Both the position numbers and the translations under genes were made by a program. Positions 34,893 through 43,441 of a stretch of 64,000 bases of DNA are shown one piece after another; position 1 is the stretch's first letter, and each line of letters begins with the position of its first letter. This stretch comes from DASQFQ01 sp963730115 (GTDB taxonomy: Bacteria > Actinomycetota > Thermoleophilia > Solirubrobacterales > Solirubrobacteraceae): assembly GCA_963730115.1 (NCBI GenBank), contig CAVSQM010000010.1, positions 92,673 to 156,672 of the forward strand, written 5' to 3'. A model generated the notes under the pieces. The model searched no databases, was not told where the DNA came from, and was given only the letters and a program-made list of their open reading frames with translations.

Positions 34893-35789
34893 GTGCTCCG
34901 CGTCGAACTTGCCGTTGCCACCCCCGCCTTCCTCGATCTCACGTTCGTGGGCCTCGAGGCGCTGCCCGAGCCCGGCGAGGAGCGCTTCGCCGGCGGGCTC
35001 GTCCGCTCGCCGGGCGGCGGGGCGATCACGGCCGTGGCGGCGTCGCGCCTCGGGCTCGACACCGCGCTGGTTGCGCCGATCGGCGACGACCTCGGCGGCG
35101 AGTACGTGCGGCGGGAGATCGAGGCCGACGGCGTGACGGTGGCCGGCTTCCGCACCAAGCGGACGCCGGAGACCGTGATCATGCCGGTCCGCGAGACGCG
35201 GACGATGGTCACCGTCGACCCGGGCGTCCGCGCCCGCGCGGCCGACGTGGCGGCGCTCACCCCGGTGGCGGTCGCCGCCAACCTCGACCAGCTCGACCTG
35301 GTCCCGAACGGCGTCCGCGCCTACCTGACCTGCGGCGACGACGACGCGCGGGCGTTCGCGGGCAAGCTGCCGGAGCGCAACGTCGGCGCGCGTGCGCTGT
35401 TCCTCAACCAGCAGGACGCCTGCGTGCTCACCGACACGGACACCCCGCAGGCCGCCGCGGAGGCGCTGGCCGGCTGGGTCGAGACCGTGGTGATCACGCT
35501 CGACGCCCGCAGCGTACTGGCGATGGTCGGCGGCGAACGCGTCGAGGTGCCGGATTTCAGCCCCGGGCCCGTGGTCGACACCACCGGCGACCGCGACCTC
35601 CTGTGCGCCGCCTACGCCTGGGCCGACCTGCGCGGCGCGCAGCCGTCGGAGCGGATCAGCTGGGCGCAGCTCTACTCCCAGCTCGCCATGGGCGTCCCGA
35701 CGGCGACCGGCGGCGCGTCGACGGAGGAGACGCTGCTCGAAGAGGGAGCGAAGCACGGGCTCGCCCGCCCTTCGCGTGCGCGCGGCTGA
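34893..35789 (+). CDS. PfkB-family kinase paralogue with altered active-site motif
   Basis: 298 residues, clearly paralogous to the kinase at 29922 (both share GEERFAG, RSPGGGAI and a CGDDDARAF block). The C-terminal signature is VDTTGDRDLLCAAYAWADLR: the GAG anion-hole turn of GAGD is replaced by GDR, while the final Asp base remains. In ribokinase-fold enzymes this turn stabilises the transition state, so activity may be lost or changed, perhaps to a ligand-binding or regulatory role. It has its own promoter box after the importer. The stop lies inside the GNAT gene. Confidence 0.82.
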   Translation: MLRVELAVATPAFLDLTFVGLEALPEPGEERFAGGLVRSPGGGAITAVAASRLGLDTALVAPIGDDLGGEYVRREIEADGVTVAGFRTKRTPETVIMPVRETRTMVTVDPGVRARAADVAALTPVAVAANLDQLDLVPNGVRAYLTCGDDDARAFAGKLPERNVGARALFLNQQDACVLTDTDTPQAAAEALAGWVETVVITLDARSVLAMVGGERVEVPDFSPGPVVDTTGDRDLLCAAYAWADLRGAQPSERISWAQLYSQLAMGVPTATGGASTEETLLEEGAKHGLARPSRARG

Positions 35790-36225
35790 GCCGGCCGACC
35801 ACGCCGCCATGGCGGAGCTGTTCCTGGCCGCCGGCCGGGCGGCCTGGGCCTTTGCCGGCGACCAGGCGCTGGCGGCGATGCGCGCGCCCGCCTTCACCGG
35901 CGGCGAGATCGTGGCGGTGGAGGGCGACGAGGTCGTCGGCTTCGTGGTGCCGGCCGGCTGCGAGATCGCGCTCATCTACACGCATCCGCGCGTGTGGGGG
36001 AGCGGCGCCGGCCGCGCGCTGCTCGCCGCCGGCGAGGCCGCGCTCCGCGCCGCCGGCTGCACCGAGGCGACCCTCTGGACCGAGGAGCGCAACGAGCGCC
36101 CGCGTCGCTTCTACGAGTCCGCCGGCTGGCGCGCCGACGGCGAGGCGAAGGAGCGCGTCTGGAACGGCGCCCCGCTGCGCGAGCTGCGCTACCGCAAGGC
36201 CCTCACGACAGGACCTCGATCGTGA
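35776..36225 (+). CDS. GNAT-family N-acetyltransferase
   Basis: 149 residues of the GNAT fold: VRAAEPADHAAMAELFLAA, EIVAVEGDEVVGFVVPAGCE, then the acetyl-CoA loop ALIYTHPRVWGSGAGRALLA (R/Q-x-x-G-x-G/A), and the final ERPRRFYESAGWRADGEAK, where Tyr is often the acid. GTG 35776 overlaps the PfkB stop. It can acetylate an amine of a small molecule or protein, target unknown. The 3' end overlaps the convergent glyoxalase gene by 23 bp. Confidence 0.87.
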   Translation: MRAAEPADHAAMAELFLAAGRAAWAFAGDQALAAMRAPAFTGGEIVAVEGDEVVGFVVPAGCEIALIYTHPRVWGSGAGRALLAAGEAALRAAGCTEATLWTEERNERPRRFYESAGWRADGEAKERVWNGAPLRELRYRKALTTGPRS

Positions 36226-36559
36226 ACCCGCCGGGCGCCTGGAAGTAGAACGTCCACGCGCCGTGCGCGCGGTGCGGCGCCTCGACGTCGTAGCCGTCGG
36301 CCACCAGCCGCGCGTTGAGCTCGTCGACGTCGGCCTCCGTCGGCCGGATGAAGCCGATGTGGAACGTCTCCGGGTAGGAGAGCTCGACGTTGCGGCGGCC
36401 GCGGATCAGCGTCAGCACGAGGTCGTCGTCGTCGAACAGGACGTCGAAGCCCTTGGCGCCGCGGCTCTCGTCGTAGGGGCGCAGGCCGAAGTAGGTGGCG
36501 AGGAAACGGCGCGCCTCGGGGACGTCGTCGACGGTGAGATTGAGGTGGTTGAGCTTCAT
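36203..36559 (-). CDS. Glyoxalase/bleomycin-resistance superfamily protein
   Basis: 118 residues of the vicinal-oxygen-chelate fold: MKLNHLNLTVDDVPEARRFL, GFDVLFDDDDLVLTLIRG, FHIGFIRPTEADVDEL and FYFQAPGGFTIEVLS. The metal ligands His (NHLNL) and Glu (IEVLS) are in the usual places, and a His in FHIGF fits the second module. The substrate is not predictable. It is divergent from a TetR gene with a 30-bp shared gap, a common arrangement for a repressor and its target. Confidence 0.9.
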   Translation of the reverse strand: MKLNHLNLTVDDVPEARRFLATYFGLRPYDESRGAKGFDVLFDDDDLVLTLIRGRRNVELSYPETFHIGFIRPTEADVDELNARLVADGYDVEAPHRAHGAWTFYFQAPGGFTIEVLS

Positions 36560-36562
36560 TGT

Positions 36563-36583
36563 CTACACCGTACACAGTAGGCT
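36563..36583. promoter_or_regulatory. Shared divergent promoters and TetR-type operator, glyoxalase / TetR
   Basis: The imperfect palindrome 36563-36580 (CTAC, GTAC, GTAG centres) overlaps TACGGT (-10 on minus, 36567-36572, 7 nt before the glyoxalase ATG) and TAGGCT (-10 on plus, 36578-36583, 6 nt before the TetR ATG). Both transcripts would be leaderless, and one bound repressor could block both. Confidence 0.4.
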
Positions 36584-36589
36584 CTGCGG

Positions 36590-37259
36590 ATGGAAGCCTT
36601 CGACCTCCTGTGGGCGCCGCGTAAGCCCCGGCGCGGCCCCGCCCCGGGGCTGAGCCTCGAGCGGATCGCGGCGGCCGGGATCGCGCTCGCCGACGCCGAG
36701 GGCCTCGCCGCCGCCTCGATGCGCCGCGTGGCCGACGCGGTCGGGGTCACACCGATGGCGCTCTACCGCTACCTGCCGGGCAAGCGGGAGCTGATGGACG
36801 TCATGGTCGAAGCCGCGCTCGGCGAGCCGGCGCCGCCGCTGGAGGGCGACGGGCGCGCGCAGCTCACTGCCGCCGCCCACGCCATCCGGGCGCTGCACCG
36901 CCGCCACCCGTGGCTGCACGAGGCGACGCTGGGCCGCCCGCCGCTGGGCCCCAACGCCGTCGCGACCTACGACCGCCTGCTCGCCGCCGCGGCGCGCCTC
37001 GGCCTGCCGCCGGCCGAGACCGTCGCCGCCGCCGACCTGGTCGCCGCCTACGCCGGCGCCGCGGTCGCCCGCGAGGCCGAGGCGGAGCGCACGACGCGCT
37101 GGTGGGCGGAGCGCGCGTCGTTCTGGGACGAGCACTACACGCCCGAGCGCTTCCCGGCCCTGACCGCGCTCTACGAGGCGGGCGCCTACGACGACCCGCC
37201 CGACGCGCTTCGACTTCGGCCTGCAACGCATCCTCGACGGCCTGACCCACCGCGCATGA
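36590..37259 (+). CDS. TetR/AcrR-family regulator (one frameshift)
   Basis: About 222 residues. The HTH is LSLERIAAAGIALADAEGLA plus VADAVGVTPMALYRYLPGKR, typical of TetR. The C-terminal domain resembles TetR_C of the tetracycline-repressor type (AHAIRALHRRHPWLHEATLG). An extra base near 37207 shifts the frame before FDFGLQRILDGLTHRA, where the protein should end. The stop overlaps the ATG of the EamA exporter (ATGA), so the regulator and exporter are co-expressed. It probably represses the exporter and the glyoxalase. Confidence 0.88.
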
Positions 37260-38074
37260 ATCGCGGGGTCGCGCTCGTCGTCCTGGCCGTCACGTCGCTG
37301 CAGGTCGGGGCGGCGTTCGCGGTCGAGCTGTTCGACGAGCTCGGCCCGGCCGGGGCGGCGTTCGGGCGCCTGGCGTTTGCCGCCGTGATCCTCGTGGCGC
37401 TGTGGCGGCCGCAGGTTCGGGGGAAGCCAGGGCTCGGCGTCGCGGTCGCGTTCGGCCTCGTGCTCGGCGCCATGAACCTGTGCATCTACGAGGCGATGGA
37501 CCGGATCCCGCTCGGCGTCGCCGTGACGTTCGAGTTCGTCGGCCCGCTCGGCCTCGCGGTCGCGCTGTCGCGCAAGCCGCTCGACCTGCTGTGGGTGGCG
37601 CTCGCCGCGCTGGGCATCCTCGGCCTCGCCGACTACTCGGGCGGGGAGCTCGACGCGGTCGGGGTCGCGTTCGCGCTCGCCGCCGGCGCGCTGTGGGCGG
37701 CCTACATCGTCCTGAGCCAGAAGACCGGCGCGTTGTTCCCCGGCGGCAGCGGGCTCGCGATCGCGATGGTGGCCGGCGCGGCGCTCATCGCCCCGTTCGG
37801 GATCGCCGAGGCCGGCGCGGAGCTGCTCCAGCCCGAGCTGCTCGGCGCGCTGCTCGCCGTCGCGCTCGCCTCCTCCGTGCTGCCCTACTCGCTCGAGCTC
37901 GAGGCGCTCCGCAGCCTGTCCAAGCGCGTGTTCGGCGTGCTGATGTCGCTCGAGCCGGCGGTCGCCGCGCTGGCCGGGTACGTCGTCCTGAGCCAGGACC
38001 TCGCCCTGCGCGACTGGGTCGCGATCGGTCTCGTGGTGATCGCGAGCGCCGGCGCTTCTACGCTGGATCAGTGA
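37256..38074 (+). CDS. EamA/RhtA-family metabolite exporter
   Basis: 272 residues, ten helices in two EamA repeats (RGVALVVLAVTSLQVGAAFA, LGVAVTFEFVGPLGLAVALS, DLLWVALAALGILGLADYSG, LAIAMVAGAALIAPFGIAEA and VALASSVLPYSLELEALRSL). It matches RhtA-like threonine/homoserine exporters. The substrate is not known. It is translated from inside the TetR stop, and its own stop overlaps the ABC-2 permease GTG. Confidence 0.9.
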   Translation: MNRGVALVVLAVTSLQVGAAFAVELFDELGPAGAAFGRLAFAAVILVALWRPQVRGKPGLGVAVAFGLVLGAMNLCIYEAMDRIPLGVAVTFEFVGPLGLAVALSRKPLDLLWVALAALGILGLADYSGGELDAVGVAFALAAGALWAAYIVLSQKTGALFPGGSGLAIAMVAGAALIAPFGIAEAGAELLQPELLGALLAVALASSVLPYSLELEALRSLSKRVFGVLMSLEPAVAALAGYVVLSQDLALRDWVAIGLVVIASAGASTLDQ

Positions 38075-38832
38075 CCCATCGCGGATTGATCGCCCTCTCC
38101 GGCCGCGAGGTCAACCGCGTGCTCAAGCTGTGGACGCAGACCGTCCTCGCGCCGATCCTCTCGAGCTCGCTGTTCATCCTCGTCTTCGGGCTCAGCCTCG
38201 GCGAGCGCATCCGCGAGATCGACGGCATCAGCTACGACGTCTACATCGTCCCCGGCCTGATCGCGATGACGATGGCGCAGGCCGCCTACGCCAACAACTC
38301 CGCCACCGTCTTCCAGGCGCGCTTCGACCGCTACCTCAACGACGTGCTCGCCGCCCCGATGCGCCCGTGGCAGGTCAACCTCGCCCTCAACGTCGGCGGC
38401 GCGGTGCGCGCGCTGCTGATCGGCCTCGGGCTGCTCGCGGTGGCAATCCCGCTCACGCACGTCCCGATCGAGGCGCCGCTCGCGCTCGTCGTCGCGATCG
38501 TGCTGCTGCTCGTCCTCTTCTGCTCGTTCGGCGTCGTCGTCGGCGTCTACGCCGAGTCGTGGGACCACACGGCGTTCGTCACCAACCTCGTGATCCTGCC
38601 GCTCAGCTTCCTCGGCGGCGTCTTCTACTCCGTCGCCAGCCTGCCCTCGCCGTGGGAGGAGATCAGCCGCGCGAACCCGCTGCACTACCTGATCGACGCC
38701 GTCCGCTACGGCTTCCTCGGCCAGAGCGACACGTCGATCTGGCTGTCCCTCGGCGTCACCGCCGCGATCGCGGCGCTCAGCGTCGCCTGGAGCGCCTACC
38801 TGTTCGCCACCGGGCGCCGCCTCAAGCCGTAG
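38071..38832 (+). CDS. ABC-2 type permease (YadH-like)
   Basis: 253 residues, six helices. LIALSGREVNRVLKLWTQTV, APILSSSLFILVFGLSLGER, YIVPGLIAMTMAQAAYANNS and LPLSFLGGVFYSVASLP are typical of the YadH/DrrB group. The partner ATPase is not adjacent. The YadG-like ATPase at 26856-27626 is the likely partner. It overlaps the EamA stop by 4 bp, and its own TAG stop forms the first three bases of the next gene's -10 box. Confidence 0.88.
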   Translation: MTHRGLIALSGREVNRVLKLWTQTVLAPILSSSLFILVFGLSLGERIREIDGISYDVYIVPGLIAMTMAQAAYANNSATVFQARFDRYLNDVLAAPMRPWQVNLALNVGGAVRALLIGLGLLAVAIPLTHVPIEAPLALVVAIVLLLVLFCSFGVVVGVYAESWDHTAFVTNLVILPLSFLGGVFYSVASLPSPWEEISRANPLHYLIDAVRYGFLGQSDTSIWLSLGVTAAIAALSVAWSAYLFATGRRLKP

Positions 38833-38835
38833 GGT
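38830..38835 (+). promoter_or_regulatory. Putative -10 box TAGGGT formed by the ABC-2 permease stop codon
   Basis: TAGGGT includes the TAG stop of the permease gene and ends 6 nt before the GTG at 38842. Confidence 0.35.
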
Positions 38836-38841
38836 CGGCGG

Positions 38842-39645
38842 GTGGAGCCGAACCCGCGGATCCCCGACTTCCTGCGAGCGGTCACCTGGGTCGAGTGCGG
38901 CGTCGTGGCCGGCGCGGCCGGGCTGCTCTACACGCTGCCCACGTGGGGCGGGCAGGACATCTGGGCGTGGCAGACGCCGCCCTTCAACGCCCGCTACATC
39001 GGCTCGATCTACGTCGGGGCGCTCGTCCCGCTCCTGATCCTCGCCATCACCGCGCGCTGGTCGCCCGGCCGGATCGTGCTGTGGATGATCTTCGTGTTCA
39101 CCACCGCGATCCTGCTCGTGATGCTCGCCTACACGGACCGCTTCGAGTGGGCGCGGTTCGCGACCTGGCTGTTCTGGGCGCTGTATGTCTTCCTGCCCGT
39201 CAACTCCGCCGTCTTCCTGTGGCGGCTGCGCGACCTCCCGCTCGCCGGCGCCACCACCCGCAGCCCCGCCGCGAGCGCGGGCCTGACCCTGCTCGCGCTG
39301 GCCATGGGCGGGTACGGGCTCGCCCTCCTCGCCGTGCCCGAGGACGCGGCCGGCTTCTGGCCCTGGCCGGTCGACGACTTCCACGGCCGGATCTACGCGG
39401 CCGCCTACCTGACGCCGGCGGCCGGCGCCCTGGTGGTGCGCCGGGCCGGCAGCCGCGACGAGTACCGCACGCTCGGGATCACGCTGGCGGCCGGCGGCGT
39501 CGCCGCCGTGCTCGCCATCTTCATCACCGACCCGGGGGTCGAGGACCCCTGGGGCTTCTACGCGCTCAACCTCGTGCCCGCGCTGATCGGCGTCGCCCTG
39601 GTCACCGCAGCACCTGGCCGTGCTCCTGCCGCCAGCCCAGCGTGA
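38842..39645 (+). CDS. Multi-spanning membrane protein of unknown function
   Basis: 267 residues with about eight membrane helices (AVTWVECGVVAGAAGLLYTL, YIGSIYVGALVPLLILAITA, VLWMIFVFTTAILLVMLAYT, ATWLFWALYVFLPVNSAVFL, AGLTLLALAMGGYGLALLAV, LGITLAAGGVAAVLAIFITD, GFYALNLVPALIGVALVTAA). Neither a family nor a conserved charged site is recognised. Its 3' end overlaps the convergent potA-like gene by 44 bp. Confidence 0.75.
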   Translation: MEPNPRIPDFLRAVTWVECGVVAGAAGLLYTLPTWGGQDIWAWQTPPFNARYIGSIYVGALVPLLILAITARWSPGRIVLWMIFVFTTAILLVMLAYTDRFEWARFATWLFWALYVFLPVNSAVFLWRLRDLPLAGATTRSPAASAGLTLLALAMGGYGLALLAVPEDAAGFWPWPVDDFHGRIYAAAYLTPAAGALVVRRAGSRDEYRTLGITLAAGGVAAVLAIFITDPGVEDPWGFYALNLVPALIGVALVTAAPGRAPAASPA

Positions 39646-40667
39646 CGCGCTCCCCGATCTCCCAGCGGTCGTCGGCGTGCGAGCGGTGCGTGTTCTGCTC
39701 GAGCGCCACGATCCGCGCGCCCGCGGGCAGCTCGATGATCACCTGCGTCGTCGTGCCGACGTAGACCCGCTCGGCGACCGTACCCTCGAGCGTGACCATG
39801 CCGGATTCGTGCTCGTCGAGCCAGATCTTCTCCGGCCGCACCGACAGGCACACCGCCGAGCCCTCCGGGCAGTCGTCGGGCACCGACGCGGCGCAGTGCG
39901 CGCCGCCCGCCAGCCGCACGCCACCGTTCTCGACCTTGCCCTCCATCAGGTTGGAGATGCCGATGAAGCCGGCCACGAACGTCCGCGCCGGCTGCTCGTA
40001 GACCGCCTCCGGCGAGCCGCACTGCTCGACGACCCCGCCGTTCATGACCGCGATGCGGTCGGACATGGCGAGCGCCTCCTCCTGGTCGTGCGTGACGTAG
40101 AGGAACGTGATCCCGACCTCGCGCTGGATCGCCTTCAGCTCGACCTGCATCTCCTTGCGGAGCTTCAGGTCCAGCGCGCCCAGCGGCTCGTCGAGCAGCA
40201 GCACCGCCGGCCGGTTGACCAGCGCCCGCGCGAGCGCCACCCGCTGGCGCTGCCCGCCCGACAGCTCGCCCGGCTTCGCGGTCTCGCGCCCGGACAGCCG
40301 CACGAGCTCGAGCGCCTCCGCCACGCGCGTCTTGATCTCCTCCGCCGCCACCTTGCGGCGCTTCAACCCGAACGCGACGTTGCCCGTGACGTCGAGGTGG
40401 TCGAACAGCGCGTAGCTCTGGAACACCGTGTTGACGTTGCGCTTGTACGGCGGCACCTTCGCCACCGGCTCGCCGTCGAGGTAGACCTGCCCCTCGGTCG
40501 GCTGCTCGAAGCCCGCCACCATCCGCAGCGTCGTCGTCTTCCCGCAGCCGGAGGGGCCGAGCAGCGAGAAGAACTCGCCGCGCTCGATCGTCAGGTCCAG
40601 CGCGTCGACCGCGGTGGCCGCGCCGAACCGCTTCGTGACCGCCCTCGAAGCGCACTGCCTCGCTCAT
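39602..40667 (-). CDS. potA: Polyamine-type ABC importer ATP-binding protein (PotA-like, one frameshift)
   Basis: About 354 residues. Walker A FSLLGPSGCGKTT, signature GELSGGQRQRVALARALVNR, Walker B VLLLDEPLGALDLKLRKEM, H-loop YVTHDQEEALAMSDRIAVM and the PotA-type C-terminal TOBE domain (EGTVAERVYVGTTTQVIIEL). An extra G near 40643 breaks the N-terminus. The restored start reads MSEAVRFEAVTKRFGAATAV. The gene is last in the seven-gene minus-strand operon that starts with the Rieske oxygenase, with 4-bp overlaps to the permease genes. It drives import of a polyamine-like compound. Confidence 0.9.
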
Positions 40668-41470
40668 GCTTCCTCTCTCCCCAGTAGGACTCCGAGCCCG
40701 CTCTCGCGCCGCCCCAGCAAGCGCGGCAGGAACACCGCCAGCGCGATCGCCACGGCCGAGATCGCCAGCATCAGCGTGCCGATCGCGTTGATGGTCGGCG
40801 TCACGCCGAAGCGGATCGCCGACCAGATGCGGACCGGCAGCGGCTGCGGCGACTCGCCGGTCGTGAAGTACGAGAGCACGAAGTCGTCGAACGACAGCGC
40901 GAACACCAGCAGCGCGGCGGCCAGGACCGCGGGCCACAGGGCAGGCAGCACCACGAGCCGCAACGTCTCCATGCGCGTCGCGCCGAGGTCCATCGCCGCC
41001 TGCTCGACCTCGGGGTTCAACGCCGCGAGCCGCGCCCGTACCACCACCGTCACGTAGGAGATCGAGAACGTGATGTGCGCGAGCGTGATGGTCAGCAGCG
41101 ACAGCTGCGCGCCGATCTGGGTGAAGAGCAGGAAGGCCGACACGCCGGCCACGATCTCCGGGGTGACCAGCGGCACCAGCATCAGGACGTTGGCGCTCCC
41201 CGACCAGCGGGTCCGCGACCGCACGAGCCCGAACGCCAGCAGCGTCCCCAGCACCGTGCCGACGATCATGGTCGCGAACGCGATCTCGAGGCTCGCGACC
41301 AGCGACCCCCGCAGCGAGTCGCTCTCGAAGAACGCCCGGTACCACTCGAGGCTCAGCCCCTCCATCCGCTGCAGCGACCGCTGCGAGTTGAACGAGAACA
41401 CCACCACGAGCACGATCGGGGCGAACAGGAAGACGAAGAACAGCCCGATGTAGAGGCGCAGCCACTTCAT
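40664..41470 (-). CDS. potC: Polyamine-type ABC importer permease (PotC-like)
   Basis: 268 residues, six helices (GLFFVFLFAPIVLVVVFSFN, IAFATMIVGTVLGTLLAFGL, VLMLVPLVTPEIVAGVSAFL, ITLAHITFSISYVTVVVRAR, LLVFALSFDDFVLSYFTTGE). The ATPase-contact EAA-like loop is NPEVEQAAMDLGATRMETLR. The DDFVLSYFTTG run is typical of PotC. It overlaps the ATPase and the partner permease by 4 bp each. Confidence 0.9.
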   Translation of the reverse strand: MKWLRLYIGLFFVFLFAPIVLVVVFSFNSQRSLQRMEGLSLEWYRAFFESDSLRGSLVASLEIAFATMIVGTVLGTLLAFGLVRSRTRWSGSANVLMLVPLVTPEIVAGVSAFLLFTQIGAQLSLLTITLAHITFSISYVTVVVRARLAALNPEVEQAAMDLGATRMETLRLVVLPALWPAVLAAALLVFALSFDDFVLSYFTTGESPQPLPVRIWSAIRFGVTPTINAIGTLMLAISAVAIALAVFLPRLLGRRESGLGVLLGREEA

Positions 41471-42309
41471 GCCGTCGCCTCCGTGGTCGCCCGCGCCGCC
41501 GAGCGCAGGTAGAGCACCATCCACACGAACAGGAACAGCATCATCAGCACGGTCAGCGCCGCGCCGAACGGCCAGTTCTCGGCCGCGAAGAACTGCTGCT
41601 GGATCAGGTTGCCGACCATGTAGGTCCCCGGCCCGCCGAGCAGCTGCGCGCTCACGAAGTCGCCGACCGCGGGCAGGAACACGAGCACGGTGCCGGCCAG
41701 CACGCCCTGGAACGTCGTCGGCCAGGTCACGTGCCAGAACGTGCTCCAGCTCGACCCGTAGAGGTCCTTGCCCGCCTCGATCAGCGCCGGGTCCATGCGG
41801 TCGAGCGAGGCGTAGACCGGCAGGATCATGAACGCCAGGTAGCCGTAGACGAGCCCGCCGATCACCGCCTGCGGCGTGTTGAGGAACTGGATCGGGTCGT
41901 CGAGCCCGAGCACGCCGTTGACGACGCCCTCGTCGGACAGCAGCGCCACCCACGCGTACGTGCGCACGAGGTAGTTGACGAAGAACGGCAGCACCACGAG
42001 CGCGATCAGCACGTTCTTGTGGCGGCCGCCGAAGCGCGCGATGTAGTAGGCGACCGGGTAGCCGAGCAGCAGGCACAGCACGACCGTCGCCAGCGCATAG
42101 CCGACCGACCGCAGCAGCACCGGCACGAAGATCGGGTCGAACGCCCGCGAGTAGTTCTCCGGGTACCAGCCGTAGACCGCGCCGCCGAGGTCGCCCGGCG
42201 TGCCGAACGACAGTGCGATCACGATCACGAACGGGATCGCGAAGAACAGGAGCAGCCACAGGCCGCCCGGTATGAGGAACCGACCCGCGAAGCGGTCGAC
42301 CTCGTTCAC
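41467..42309 (-). CDS. potB: Polyamine-type ABC importer permease (PotB-like)
   Basis: 280 residues, six helices (GGLWLLLFFAIPFVIVIALS, SVGYALATVVLCLLLGYPVA, IALVVLPFFVNYLVRTYAWV, VIGGLVYGYLAFMILPVYAS, LAGTVLVFLPAVGDFVSAQL). LPFFVNYLVRTYAW and FLPAVGDFV are PotB landmarks, and the EAA loop is DPALIEAGKDLYGSSWSTFW. It is encoded 1 nt downstream of the binding protein. Confidence 0.9.
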   Translation of the reverse strand: MNEVDRFAGRFLIPGGLWLLLFFAIPFVIVIALSFGTPGDLGGAVYGWYPENYSRAFDPIFVPVLLRSVGYALATVVLCLLLGYPVAYYIARFGGRHKNVLIALVVLPFFVNYLVRTYAWVALLSDEGVVNGVLGLDDPIQFLNTPQAVIGGLVYGYLAFMILPVYASLDRMDPALIEAGKDLYGSSWSTFWHVTWPTTFQGVLAGTVLVFLPAVGDFVSAQLLGGPGTYMVGNLIQQQFFAAENWPFGAALTVLMMLFLFVWMVLYLRSAARATTEATA

Positions 42310-42310
42310 C

Positions 42311-43441
42311 TCAGGCCGCCTTGATCTCCGTCCAGGCCTCGTCCCACAGCCGGCGCCCGTCGGGCCCGAGGTTGCGGAACTGGTCGCCGTTCTCGAGGTC
42401 CTCGACCGTCACGTTGATCGACGGATCGGTCTTGACGAGCTCCGCGAACGTCTCATCCGGCCCTGTGTACGGCATCGGGTAGCCCATGTACTCGATGTTG
42501 CGCGCCGCGTTCTCGGGCTCGAGGATGAAGTCGATGAACGCGAGCGCCGTGCCGGGGTGCTCGGCGTTCGCCGGGATCGCGAAGCAGTCCGTCCCGAGCG
42601 GGATGCCCTCGGTGCACTTCTGGAACGAGTAGTTCTCGGGCTTCTTGACCTGGTTGCGGACGTTGACGACGTCGCCGTTCCAGCCGTGGTGGATCCAGGC
42701 GTTGCCGCCGACCATGTTCTGGATGTCGTCGGTCGAGAAGCCGCGCAGCTTCGGCTTGAGGTCGAGCGCCCACTGCTTGGACTTCTCGATCTCTGCCGGG
42801 TCCTTGGAGTTGAGCTCCGAGCCGGTGGTCATGTTGCCCGCGCCGAGGACCTCCTGGTAGTCGTCGAGCAGGTAGATCCGCCCCTTGGCGTCGTCGAGCC
42901 CGAGGTCGTTCCACGAGCCGCTGAGCTCGACCTTGTCCTTGCGGTAGAGGATCCCCGACGCGTAGAGCGCGTAGGGCACCGTGTGCTCGGCGGTCGGGTC
43001 GTACCACGGCTTGGCGAAGTAGTCGTAGACGTTGGCGGTGTTCTTCAGCTGCTCCTTGTCGAAGCGCAGCAGCTGGTTGCCGGCGTGGAGCCGCTGGGCC
43101 CAGTCGGCGGTCGGGAAGATCACGTCGTACTTGTTGCCCGACCGCAGCTTGGCCATCATCGCGTTCATCGAGTCGAAGTTGGACTCGCGGACCTTGACGC
43201 CGTAGCGCTTCTCGAACTCCTTGATCAGCTTCGGGTCGAGGTACTCCGACCAGTTGAAGTAGACGAGGTCGCCGTCGGGCTTCGCGGCGATCGTCTTCGC
43301 CGGCGCCGCCTCGTCGCCTCCGCTCCCCGCCGGCTCGTTGCCGACGCCGCAGCCGGCGAGTCCGAGCGCCAGGGCGAGCCCCGCCCCGCCCTGCAGCAGC
43401 TCCCGCCGCCTCAATGGCTCGTTGAACAGATCCCGGTTCAT
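42311..43441 (-). CDS. potD: Polyamine-type ABC importer binding lipoprotein (PotD-like)
   Basis: 376 residues. The N-terminus LRRRELLQGGAGLALALGLA then GCG shows a lipobox preceded by Arg residues. The mature chain matches PotD: DLVYFNWSEYLDPKLIKEFE (ligand Trp and Glu region), SGNKYDVIFPTADWAQRLHA and AWIHHGWNGDVVNVRNQ, where the Trp-Asn-Gly-Asp run corresponds to the polyamine cage. It should bind a small cationic compound outside the cell. The exact ligand is unknown. ATGA overlap with the TetR gene upstream. Confidence 0.9.
   Translation of the reverse strand: MNRDLFNEPLRRRELLQGGAGLALALGLAGCGVGNEPAGSGGDEAAPAKTIAAKPDGDLVYFNWSEYLDPKLIKEFEKRYGVKVRESNFDSMNAMMAKLRSGNKYDVIFPTADWAQRLHAGNQLLRFDKEQLKNTANVYDYFAKPWYDPTAEHTVPYALYASGILYRKDKVELSGSWNDLGLDDAKGRIYLLDDYQEVLGAGNMTTGSELNSKDPAEIEKSKQWALDLKPKLRGFSTDDIQNMVGGNAWIHHGWNGDVVNVRNQVKKPENYSFQKCTEGIPLGTDCFAIPANAEHPGTALAFIDFILEPENAARNIEYMGYPMPYTGPDETFAELVKTDPSINVTVEDLENGDQFRNLGPDGRRLWDEAWTEIKAA

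Noticed and set aside
38068..39384. Minus-strand open frame of over 400 codons opposite the ABC-2 permease and the membrane protein
   Set aside because: Low-complexity Arg/Asp/Glu-rich protein with no motif, opposite two plausible plus-strand genes in standard codon use.
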